Below are positions 1-5,852 of a stretch of DNA of 9,910 bases, piece after piece; within the stretch, counting starts at the first letter, position 1; the number at the start of each line of letters is the position of its first letter. This DNA comes from Bacillota bacterium (GTDB taxonomy: Bacteria > Bacillota > Clostridia > Peptostreptococcales > Anaerovoracaceae): assembly GCA_017386805.1 (NCBI GenBank), contig JAFOGM010000196.1, forward strand, positions 1 to 9,910. Reading direction: 5' to 3'. The position numbers and the translations under genes were made by a program. The notes beneath the pieces were generated by a model. That model was not told the DNA's origin, did not search any database, and saw only the letters and a list, made by a program, of their open reading frames with translations.

Positions 1-471
1 ATGGCACTTCACATCGTTTTGGTCGAGCCGGAGATTCCGCCCAATACGGGAAATATTGCCCGTACCTGCGCTGCTACAGGAACGCATCTGCATCTGGTAA
101 AGCCTCTGGGCTTTTCCATCGATGACAAGCACCTGAAGCGGGCTGGGTTGGACTACTGGCCTTTCGTAACGCTGTCCGTCCATGAAAGTTTGGACGATTT
201 TATGAAGGAATATGAGGACGCCACCATGTACTTGGCCACAACCAAAGGCGGAATGCGCCACACGGATGTACAGTATAAGGATGGCGATATGATCCTCTTC
301 GGCCGTGAAACGGCCGGGTTGCCGCGGGACTTCATCGCAGCTCACGAAGAGAAGGCGATCCGAATCCCCATGAGCGCCGACACGCGGCTGCGTTCTTTGA
401 ATCTGGCTAACTGCGCCAACATCATTCTGTTTGAAGCGCTGCGCCAGCTGGACTTCCCGGGCTTGGAATAA
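1..471 (+). CDS. trmL: tRNA (cytidine/uridine-34-2'-O)-methyltransferase TrmL
   Basis: This is a small SPOUT-class methyltransferase of 156 residues, the normal length for TrmL. The family uses S-adenosylmethionine to methylate the ribose 2'-O of the wobble nucleotide of tRNA-Leu isoacceptors in the cytoplasm. Family signatures visible in order are IPPNTGNIAR (residues 12-21), LKRAGLDYW (45-53), the cofactor-knot motif LFGRETAGLP (99-108) and the C-terminal segment with IPM (122-124) and RSLNLANCANIILFEALRQ (131-149). The ATG is the first base of the window, so its ribosome site cannot be seen. The start still fits, because relatives begin only a few residues before the IVLVEPEIPPNTGN block. 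The gene ends 62 bases before rpoN. Codon use is less biased than in the glycolytic genes, as expected for a modestly expressed enzyme. TrmL is the clear best family match; the exact tRNA targets in this organism are inferred. Confidence 0.93.
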   Translation: MALHIVLVEPEIPPNTGNIARTCAATGTHLHLVKPLGFSIDDKHLKRAGLDYWPFVTLSVHESLDDFMKEYEDATMYLATTKGGMRHTDVQYKDGDMILFGRETAGLPRDFIAAHEEKAIRIPMSADTRLRSLNLANCANIILFEALRQLDFPGLE

Positions 472-474
472 GGA

Positions 475-504
475 TTGTATCAAAAGGTAAATCTATGATA
501 CAAT
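475..504 (+). promoter_or_regulatory. Probable sigma-A promoter of rpoN
   Basis: A TACAAT -10 element (499-504, five of six consensus bases) lies 18 bases downstream of a weaker TTGTAT -35 element (475-480). It sits in the short trmL-rpoN gap, with transcription expected to begin near 511, just before the ribosome site. The weak -35 makes this only likely. Confidence 0.5.
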
Positions 505-533
505 AGATTGATTGGTACTGCAGGGAGGAAGCT

Positions 534-1937
534 ATGCGACTGGGTTATGATCTGACAATTGAACAGGCACAAAAGCTGGTCATGACGCCGGAATTGATCC
601 AGGCGATCCAGATCCTGCAGTTCAATACCCAGGAGCTGGAGGCTTATGTGGATGAACAGGTGTTGGTGAATCCTATCCTGGAAATCGATCCGCAGCTCCA
701 GGAACCGGAAACGACCCAATTGGAAAGAACAAAAGCCGGAGAAAGCGAGTTTGACTGGGCGGAGCACTTCAAGGAACGGGAATATGACGATATCAGTTAC
801 AAAGAGTGGCAATATCGTCAGAACCAGGATACGGCGGAGTACTCCTTTGAACAGTTCATCAGTACAGACGTGTCGCTGACGGAAAATCTGATGGTCCAGC
901 TGCAGTTTGTCCCGCTGAAAAAGGGAGAGCGACTGGCCGCGAAATACATCATCGAAGCGCTGGATGAAAACGGATATCTGACCCAGCCTCTGGAAGAGGT
1001 TGGAGAACAGTTCCGCCTGACGGAGGGACGGATGGAGGAGATCCTGGCCATCATTCAGGGGTTCGATCCCATCGGTGTGGGAGCCCGGGATTTGAAGGAA
1101 TGTCTGAAGATCCAGCTTCGCCATCAGGGAAATGATGATGAACTGATGCTGCAGGTGGTGGATGATCACCTGGAGGATATCGCCAACAATCGCCTGAGCA
1201 ACATTGCCAGAGCACTTACCATTACCATTCGCGAGGCGCAGGAGATCAGCGATGTGATCCGAAAACTGGAACCGAAGCCGGGACGGCAGTTTGCGGGCTT
1301 TACAGAGACCCGTTATGTGATTCCGGATGTGACGGTGGAAAAGGTGGACGGAGACTACGTGGTCCTGGTCAATGAGAGCAGTACGCCGCGGCTGACATTG
1401 TCGCCGTATTATCAGAAGATGCTGGCGGAATCCGATAAAGAATCCAACATCAGTCAGTTCCTGACGGGACGGCTGAACTCGGCCGTATGGCTCATCAGGA
1501 GCATCGAGCAGAGAAAACAAACCATTTTTAATGTGGTCAGCGCCGTGGTCAAATACCAGAAAGACTTCTTCGATTACGGTCCCAAGTATTTGAAGACCCT
1601 GACGCTGAAACAGATCGCCGACGAAGTAGGGATCCACGAATCCACAGTGAGTCGTTCCATCAATGGGAAATACATGCAGAGCCCCCGGGGGATCTTTGAA
1701 ATCAAGTATTTCTTTACCAGTGGTGTCAACGGCAGCAGCGGAGAAGGGATCGCGTCCCAGAGCATCAAGGCTCTGATCCGGGAAATCGTCGATAATGAAG
1801 ATCCACGGGCGCCTAAGAGCGATCAGGCCATGGTGGAGATCCTGAAAGAAAAGGGAATTGATATTTCCCGCCGTACCGTGGCAAAATACCGAGACGAAAT
1901 GCATGTAGCGTCCTCATCAAAGAGAAAACGTTACTAG
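534..1937 (+). CDS. rpoN: RNA polymerase sigma-54 factor RpoN
   Basis: RpoN directs RNA polymerase to -24/-12 promoters, which open only with an AAA+ enhancer-binding activator. The protein has 467 residues, the usual size. The N-terminal Gln/Leu-rich region I is evident (MTPELIQAIQILQ, residues 17-29), followed by an acidic linker around 50-85 and the core-binding region (PIGVGARDLKECL near 180). A helix-turn-helix begins about residue 356 (LTLKQIADEVGIHESTVSRS). The diagnostic RpoN box that reads the -24 element is SRRTVAKYRD (445-454). The start is set by the ribosome site AGGGAGG (522-528) five bases before ATG. The gene ends 77 bases before pgk with no terminator between, so read-through into the glycolytic genes is possible. 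No convincing -24/-12 site was found in the window, so the regulon it serves lies elsewhere. Confidence 0.97.
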   Translation: MRLGYDLTIEQAQKLVMTPELIQAIQILQFNTQELEAYVDEQVLVNPILEIDPQLQEPETTQLERTKAGESEFDWAEHFKEREYDDISYKEWQYRQNQDTAEYSFEQFISTDVSLTENLMVQLQFVPLKKGERLAAKYIIEALDENGYLTQPLEEVGEQFRLTEGRMEEILAIIQGFDPIGVGARDLKECLKIQLRHQGNDDELMLQVVDDHLEDIANNRLSNIARALTITIREAQEISDVIRKLEPKPGRQFAGFTETRYVIPDVTVEKVDGDYVVLVNESSTPRLTLSPYYQKMLAESDKESNISQFLTGRLNSAVWLIRSIEQRKQTIFNVVSAVVKYQKDFFDYGPKYLKTLTLKQIADEVGIHESTVSRSINGKYMQSPRGIFEIKYFFTSGVNGSSGEGIASQSIKALIREIVDNEDPRAPKSDQAMVEILKEKGIDISRRTVAKYRDEMHVASSSKRKRY

Positions 1938-1940
1938 TGC

Positions 1941-1973
1941 TTCGCATATACATCCAATGTATTTACACATAAT
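1941..1973 (+). promoter_or_regulatory. Possible weak promoter region of pgk
   Basis: The rpoN-pgk gap contains TTCGCA (1941-1946), then 17 bases, then TACACA (1964-1969), with CATAAT overlapping just after (1968-1973). None is a strong match. The sharp change in codon bias at pgk suggests much higher expression than rpoN and so an independent promoter, but the exact site is uncertain. The palindrome ATACAT-CCA-ATGTAT (1948-1962) lies inside the proposed spacer and could be an operator. Confidence 0.27.
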
Positions 1974-1982
1974 GCATGATCA

Positions 1983-2000
1983 TTGGGCCTTATGGCTCAG
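1983..2000 (+). promoter_or_regulatory. Small stem-loop in the pgk leader, abutting the ribosome site
   Basis: TTGGGCC (1983-1989) can pair with GGCTCAG (1994-2000) around a TTAT loop, with two G-U pairs. The hairpin ends directly at the AAAGGA ribosome site (2001-2006) of pgk. There is no T-tract, so it is not a terminator. It may influence ribosome access or mRNA stability; function is inference only. Confidence 0.35.
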
Positions 2001-2014
2001 AAAGGATTATTGAT

Positions 2015-3202
2015 ATGAAGAAAACTGTGAGAGATGTAGAAGTCAGAGGAAAGACTGTCATCGTAAGATGCGACTTCAACGTTCCTCTGGATGAAAACAA
2101 GAACATCACTGACGACATCCGTATTACCAGCGCAATGCCCACCATCAACTATCTGGTGGAAAACGATGCGAAAGTCATCCTGATGTCTCATCTGGGAAGA
2201 CCCAAGGGCGAACCGGACATGAAGTACTCCCTGGCTCCCGTTGCCAAGAGACTGGAAGAACTGCTGGGTAAGGCTGTGACTTTCATCAGCGCTCCGGAAG
2301 TTGTCAATGAAGAAGTGAAGGAAGCTGCAAAGAACCTGAAGGCTGGCGACGTAATGCTGCTGGAAAACGTTCGTTTCCGCAAGGAAGAAACCAAGAATGG
2401 CGAAGACTTCTCCAAGGAACTGGCTGATATGGCGGAACTGTTTGTCAACGACGCTTTCGGTACCGCGCACAGAGCTCACTCTTCCACCGCAGGTATCGCA
2501 TCCTTCATCCCCGGTGTTTCCGGTTTCCTGATCGAGAAGGAACTGGAATTCCTGGGCAATGCCGTTGAAAATCCCAAGAGACCCTTCGTGGCAATCATGG
2601 GCGGCGCTAAGGTCAGCGACAAGATCACCGTTATCGACAACCTGCTGAAGAAGGTTGACTGCCTGATCATCGGCGGCGGTATGTCCTACACCTTCTACAA
2701 GGGTATGGGTTACGAAATCGGTACTTCCATCCTGGAAGCTGACAAGACCGATCTGGCAGTAAGCCTGATCGAAAAGGCCAAGGACATGGGCGTGGAACTG
2801 TTACTGCCGGTAGACACCGTAGTGGCGAAGGAATTCAACAACGATTCCGAACACTTCACCTGTGACCGTGACAAGATCCCCGCAGACTATATGGGTATGG
2901 ACATCGGCGAAAAGACCATCGCTCTGTTCGCTGAAAAGATCAAGGAAGCTGCTACTGTTATCTGGAATGGCCCGGTTGGTGTATTCGAAATGGATACCTT
3001 TGCGAAGGGTACCAAGGCAATCGCAGAAGCTATGGCTGAATGCGACGGCATGACCATCATCGGCGGCGGTGACTCCGCAGCGGCTGTTAAGAAGTTCGGT
3101 CTCAACGACAAGATGACTCACATCTCCACCGGCGGCGGCGCTTCCCTGGAATTCCTGGAAGGTAAGGTACTGCCGGGCGTAGATGTTCTGCAGGATAAAT
3201 AA
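2015..3202 (+). CDS. pgk: Phosphoglycerate kinase
   Basis: Cytoplasmic glycolytic kinase that converts 1,3-bisphosphoglycerate plus ADP to 3-phosphoglycerate plus ATP. The 395-residue product is typical of monomeric bacterial Pgk. N-terminal domain substrate motifs are RCDFN (18-22), SHLGRP (58-63), ENVRF (117-121) and GTAHRAHS (149-156). The C-terminal nucleotide domain has GGAKVSDK (196-203), WNGPVGVFE (317-325), GGGDS (350-354) and STGGGASLE (371-379). All key residues seem present. The start was set at the ATG with an AAAGGA ribosome site eight bases upstream; an in-frame ATG 13 codons earlier (1976) would add an unrelated peptide and has no good ribosome site. It is first of a pgk-tpiA-eno cluster, 19 bases from tpiA. 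Codon choice is strongly biased, implying high expression. The expected upstream partner gap is not present. Confidence 0.98.
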   Translation: MKKTVRDVEVRGKTVIVRCDFNVPLDENKNITDDIRITSAMPTINYLVENDAKVILMSHLGRPKGEPDMKYSLAPVAKRLEELLGKAVTFISAPEVVNEEVKEAAKNLKAGDVMLLENVRFRKEETKNGEDFSKELADMAELFVNDAFGTAHRAHSSTAGIASFIPGVSGFLIEKELEFLGNAVENPKRPFVAIMGGAKVSDKITVIDNLLKKVDCLIIGGGMSYTFYKGMGYEIGTSILEADKTDLAVSLIEKAKDMGVELLLPVDTVVAKEFNNDSEHFTCDRDKIPADYMGMDIGEKTIALFAEKIKEAATVIWNGPVGVFEMDTFAKGTKAIAEAMAECDGMTIIGGGDSAAAVKKFGLNDKMTHISTGGGASLEFLEGKVLPGVDVLQDK

Positions 3203-3221
3203 CATTTAGGAGAGAGACAAC

Positions 3222-3968
3222 ATGCGTAAACCGTTTATTGCAGGAAATTGGAAAATGTTCAAGACCACCAAGGAAGCTGTTGCTTTCGCAGAAGAATTCA
3301 AGGCTCTGTACCATGATTCCGACGTGACCGCAGCAATCTGCGCACCCTTCACTCAGCTGGCTGCCCTGAAGGAAGCCTTCGGTGATTGTGGTGTTAAGGT
3401 GGGTGCTCAGAACATGCACTTTGAAGAGAGCGGTGCCTTCACCGGCGAAATCGCTCCCGCCATGCTGACCGAAATCGGCGTGGATTACGTGATCATCGGT
3501 CACTCCGAACGTCGTCAGTACTTCGCTGAAACCGATGAAACTGTCAACAAGAAGGTGAAGAAGGCCTTCGAACACGGTCTGGTCCCCATCATGTGCGTGG
3601 GTGAAGTTCTGGAACAGCGCGATGCTGGCCAGGCATACGACGTGGTAAAGACTCAGGTGGAAGGTGGGATCAAAGACCTGTCCGCTGAGCAGATGAAGCA
3701 GCTGGTTATCGCTTATGAACCCGTTTGGGCCATCGGTACCGGCCGCACCGCAACTCCGGAACAGGCGCAGGAAATGTGCGCTTACATCCGCCAGGTCATC
3801 GAAGGTCTGTACGGAAGCGAAGTGTCCGAAGAAGTGATCATTCAGTACGGTGGTTCCGTAAAGCCCAACAACGCTTCGGAACTGATGAATATGGAAGATA
3901 TCGACGGCGCTCTGGTTGGCGGTGCCAGCCTGAAGCCGGAAGACTTCATCCAGATCGTAGAGTTTTAA
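3222..3968 (+). CDS. tpiA: Triosephosphate isomerase
   Basis: TIM-barrel enzyme of 248 residues that interconverts dihydroxyacetone phosphate and glyceraldehyde 3-phosphate, working as a dimer in the cytoplasm. Catalytic residues are all visible: K11 in NWKM (9-12), H94 in IIGHSERR (91-98) and E166 in AYEPVWAIGTG (164-174), which also carries the mobile loop 6. The phosphate-binding YGGSVKP (209-215) and GGASL (233-237) segments follow. The ribosome site AGGAGAG (3208-3214) is seven bases before ATG. It lies 19 bases after pgk and 42 before eno, so it is almost certainly co-transcribed. Codon use matches its neighbours. Nothing looks truncated or divergent. Confidence 0.98.
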   Translation: MRKPFIAGNWKMFKTTKEAVAFAEEFKALYHDSDVTAAICAPFTQLAALKEAFGDCGVKVGAQNMHFEESGAFTGEIAPAMLTEIGVDYVIIGHSERRQYFAETDETVNKKVKKAFEHGLVPIMCVGEVLEQRDAGQAYDVVKTQVEGGIKDLSAEQMKQLVIAYEPVWAIGTGRTATPEQAQEMCAYIRQVIEGLYGSEVSEEVIIQYGGSVKPNNASELMNMEDIDGALVGGASLKPEDFIQIVEF

Positions 3969-4010
3969 GTTAGCTAAATTTTAAGTGATTTATTTAGGAG
4001 GTACAAAATT

Positions 4011-5306
4011 ATGCCGTTTATTGAAGATGTATATGCACGCGAAGTCCTGGATTCCCGCGGTAACCCCACTGTAGAAGTAGAAGTAACTCTGGACGACGGT
4101 TCCTTCGGAAGCGCTATCGTTCCTTCCGGAGCTTCCACCGGTGTTCACGAAGCAGTAGAGCTGCGCGACGGTGATAAGAGCAGATACCTGGGTAAGGGCG
4201 TTCTGAAGGCGGTTGACAATGTAAATGACATCATTGCTGAAGAAATCATCGGTATGGATGCATTCGACCAGGTTGGTCTGGATACTCTGATGATCCAGCT
4301 GGATGGTACCGAAAATAAGGGTAAGCTGGGTGCAAATGCAATTCTGGCTGTATCCATGGCTGTGGCTCACGCTGCTGCAAACTCTCTGGGACTGCCCCTG
4401 TTCCAGTACCTGGGCGGTGTAAACGGTAAGGTTCTGCCCACTCCCATGATGAACATCCTGAACGGCGGCGAACACGCTGACAACACCGTTGACATCCAGG
4501 AATTCATGATCATGCCCGTAGGCGCAAAGTCCTTCCGCGAAGCTCTGAGAATGGGTGCTGAAGTATTCCACGCTCTGAAGGCTGTTCTGAAGGCTCAGGG
4601 TATGAACACCGCAGTTGGTGACGAAGGCGGCTTCGCTCCCAACCTGGCTACCAACGAAGATGCGATCCTGGTAATCCTGGAAGCGATCGAAAAGGCTGGC
4701 TACAAGCCGGGCGAAGACGTGAAGATCGCTCTGGACGTTGCTTCTTCCGAAATGTACGATGCAGAAAAGAAGATCTACTTCCTGAAGGGTGAAGGCGTGG
4801 AAAAGACTTCCGAACAGATGATCGAATACTACGAAATGCTGCTGTCCAAGTATCCTGTGATCTCCATCGAAGATGGTCTGGCAGAAGACGACTGGGATGG
4901 TTGGAAGCTGATGACCGAAAGAATCGGTGACAAGGTTCAGCTGGTAGGCGACGACCTGTTCGTAACCAACACCAAGAGACTGGCTGCAGGTATCGAAAGA
5001 GGCGTTGGTAACTCCATCCTGATCAAGGTAAACCAGATCGGTACCCTGACCGAAACCTTCGATGCCATCGAAATGGCAAAGAAGGCTGGTTACACCGCAG
5101 TTGTATCCCACAGATCCGGTGAATCTGAAGATACCACCATCGCTGACATCGTAGTAGGTCTGAACGCTGGTCAGATCAAGACTGGTTCTCTGTCCAGAAC
5201 TGATAGAATCGCGAAGTACAACCAGCTGCTGAGACTGGAAGACATGCTGGGCGATTCCGCACAGTATGCAGGTAACTCCGCATTCTACAACCTGAAGAAC
5301 AAGTAG
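4011..5306 (+). CDS. eno: Enolase (phosphopyruvate hydratase)
   Basis: Mg2+-dependent enzyme that dehydrates 2-phosphoglycerate to phosphoenolpyruvate. The 431 residues match the normal bacterial length. The flexible substrate loop ASTG (41-44), GGEHADN (152-158), catalytic acid E205 in GDEGGF (203-208), metal ligands D242, E287 and D314, catalytic base K339 in ILIKVNQ (336-342), SHRSGES (366-372) and K390 are all in place. A full AGGAGGT ribosome site (3996-4002) lies eight bases before the ATG. It is the last gene of the glycolytic cluster; a strong terminator lies 35 bases after its stop. The cofactor-independent phosphoglycerate mutase gene that often sits between tpiA and eno is missing here, with only 42 noncoding bases between them. 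Confidence 0.98.
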   Translation: MPFIEDVYAREVLDSRGNPTVEVEVTLDDGSFGSAIVPSGASTGVHEAVELRDGDKSRYLGKGVLKAVDNVNDIIAEEIIGMDAFDQVGLDTLMIQLDGTENKGKLGANAILAVSMAVAHAAANSLGLPLFQYLGGVNGKVLPTPMMNILNGGEHADNTVDIQEFMIMPVGAKSFREALRMGAEVFHALKAVLKAQGMNTAVGDEGGFAPNLATNEDAILVILEAIEKAGYKPGEDVKIALDVASSEMYDAEKKIYFLKGEGVEKTSEQMIEYYEMLLSKYPVISIEDGLAEDDWDGWKLMTERIGDKVQLVGDDLFVTNTKRLAAGIERGVGNSILIKVNQIGTLTETFDAIEMAKKAGYTAVVSHRSGESEDTTIADIVVGLNAGQIKTGSLSRTDRIAKYNQLLRLEDMLGDSAQYAGNSAFYNLKNK

Positions 5307-5341
5307 TTCTCGATAAAGAAAAAACCTGGCGCAAGTCAGGA

Positions 5342-5376
5342 AAAAAGGCTCTCCGGCTTTGACGGAGAGCCTTTTT
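5342..5376 (+). terminator. Rho-independent terminator after eno
   Basis: GGCTCTCCG (5347-5355) pairs perfectly with CGGAGAGCC (5363-5371) around a seven-base loop, followed by TTTTT. The A-run before the stem also pairs with the T-run, so it could work on both strands. It closes the pgk-tpiA-eno transcript. Confidence 0.93.
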
Positions 5377-5416
5377 GATTGCTTGATATTTTTTTAACTG
5401 GAGCTGTCGGTTTTAC

Positions 5417-5445
5417 TTGATTTTTCGAGGGATGCGTGATAGAAT
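5417..5445 (+). promoter_or_regulatory. Promoter of secG (extended -10)
   Basis: TTGATT (5417-5422), an exact 17-base spacer, and TAGAAT (5440-5445), with TG at 5437-5438 making an extended -10. Transcription should begin near 5452, giving a leader of about 57 bases before secG. It sits just after the eno terminator, which makes secG a separate unit. Confidence 0.75.
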
Positions 5446-5469
5446 AGAAAAGCTATTTTAGACGACCAA

Positions 5470-5500
5470 AATTACTTGGAAGTACAATTACTTGGAGGTA
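5470..5500 (+). repeat. Duplicated 15-bp leader repeat carrying the secG ribosome site
   Basis: AATTACTTGGAAGTA (5470-5484) and AATTACTTGGAGGTA (5486-5500) are direct copies with one mismatch, one base apart. The second supplies GGAGG (5494-5498), ten bases before the secG ATG. The first has the weaker GGAAG. It looks like a small tandem duplication of the ribosome-site region. Confidence 0.8.
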
Positions 5501-5508
5501 AATATATT

Positions 5509-5739
5509 ATGACTACTTTAATGATGATCGTTCTGGCAGTTGCCAGCATCGTACTGATCGCATCCATTCTGCTGCAGTCCGGTAACAGCGCAGGTATGTC
5601 CGGTTCCATCGCTGGCGGCGCTGAACAGCTGTTTGGTAAGAAGAAGAGCCAGGGTTACGAAGCTCTGCTGGCTAAGATGACCAGCATCGGCGCTGTCGTA
5701 TTCATCGTGGCTGCTCTGATCCTGGTAGCAATCGAATAA
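5509..5739 (+). CDS. secG: Protein-export membrane protein SecG
   Basis: Small accessory subunit of the SecYEG translocon in the cytoplasmic membrane; it assists SecA-driven protein export. The 76-residue product has two hydrophobic helices (about 2-22 and 57-75) joined by a cytoplasmic loop with the family pattern LLQSGNSAGMSGSIAGG (21-37), then AEQLFGKKKS. That glycine/serine-rich loop is characteristic of SecG. The ATG was chosen for the GGAGG ten bases upstream; an in-frame TTG at 5476 would add 11 residues that run through the ribosome site itself and is rejected. It has its own promoter. The common Firmicutes order secG-rnr-smpB is not seen, since hppA follows instead. Recognition is firm despite the small size. 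Confidence 0.93.
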   Translation: MTTLMMIVLAVASIVLIASILLQSGNSAGMSGSIAGGAEQLFGKKKSQGYEALLAKMTSIGAVVFIVAALILVAIE

Positions 5740-5766
5740 TTTCGCATTCAGCATAGCGAGGTAGAT

Positions 5767-5795
5767 TCGACTACGATATGTTTTTTCTGTACAAT
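5767..5795 (+). promoter_or_regulatory. Likely promoter of hppA
   Basis: TCGACT (5767-5772), 17 bases, then TACAAT (5790-5795). The -35 matches four and the -10 five consensus bases. The start point would be near 5802, giving a leader of about 50 bases. A short dyad GTAG-N6-CTAC (5761-5774) overlaps the -35. Confidence 0.5.
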
Positions 5796-5799
5796 GAGT

Positions 5800-5822
5800 A
5801 AAGGTGTTGGGCGCACCTTTTC
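5800..5822 (+). terminator. Stem-loop between secG and hppA (terminator of secG or 5' hairpin of hppA)
   Basis: AAAGGTG (5800-5806) pairs perfectly with CACCTTT (5814-5820) around a seven-base loop, followed by TC then TTGTG. The short T-run makes it a modest Rho-independent terminator for secG. If the promoter at 5767-5795 is real, the same hairpin would form at the very 5' end of the hppA mRNA, a position that can stabilise transcripts. The sequence does not decide between these roles. Confidence 0.5.
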
Positions 5823-5852
5823 TTGTGTATCACGAAGGAGGACAAATTTATA

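Noticed and set aside
480..1904. Long minus-strand open frame of 474 codons opposite rpoN
   Set aside because: It is antisense to a firmly identified gene, has no ribosome site and gives no recognisable protein. It arises because sense codons TTA, CTA and TCA are rare.
1985..2000. Sequence GGGCCTTATGGCTCAG resembling the 5' end of a tRNA
   Set aside because: Resemblance ends after 16 bases; no D-loop continuation, anticodon arm or T-arm follows before the pgk start.
3725..3973. Arg-rich open frame in another + frame inside tpiA
   Set aside because: It lies wholly within the tpiA reading frame region, and its Arg-rich product is typical of a frame-shifted reading of GC-rich codons.
3990..5111. 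Minus-strand open frame of 373 codons opposite eno
   Set aside because: It is a codon-bias shadow: the enolase frame avoids the codons that would make antisense stops. The product is low-complexity with no family resemblance.
5321..5340. Small CCTG/CAGG hairpin next to an A-run just before the eno terminator
   Set aside because: Its stem is only four base pairs. It could act as a terminator only on the minus strand, where no gene is present.
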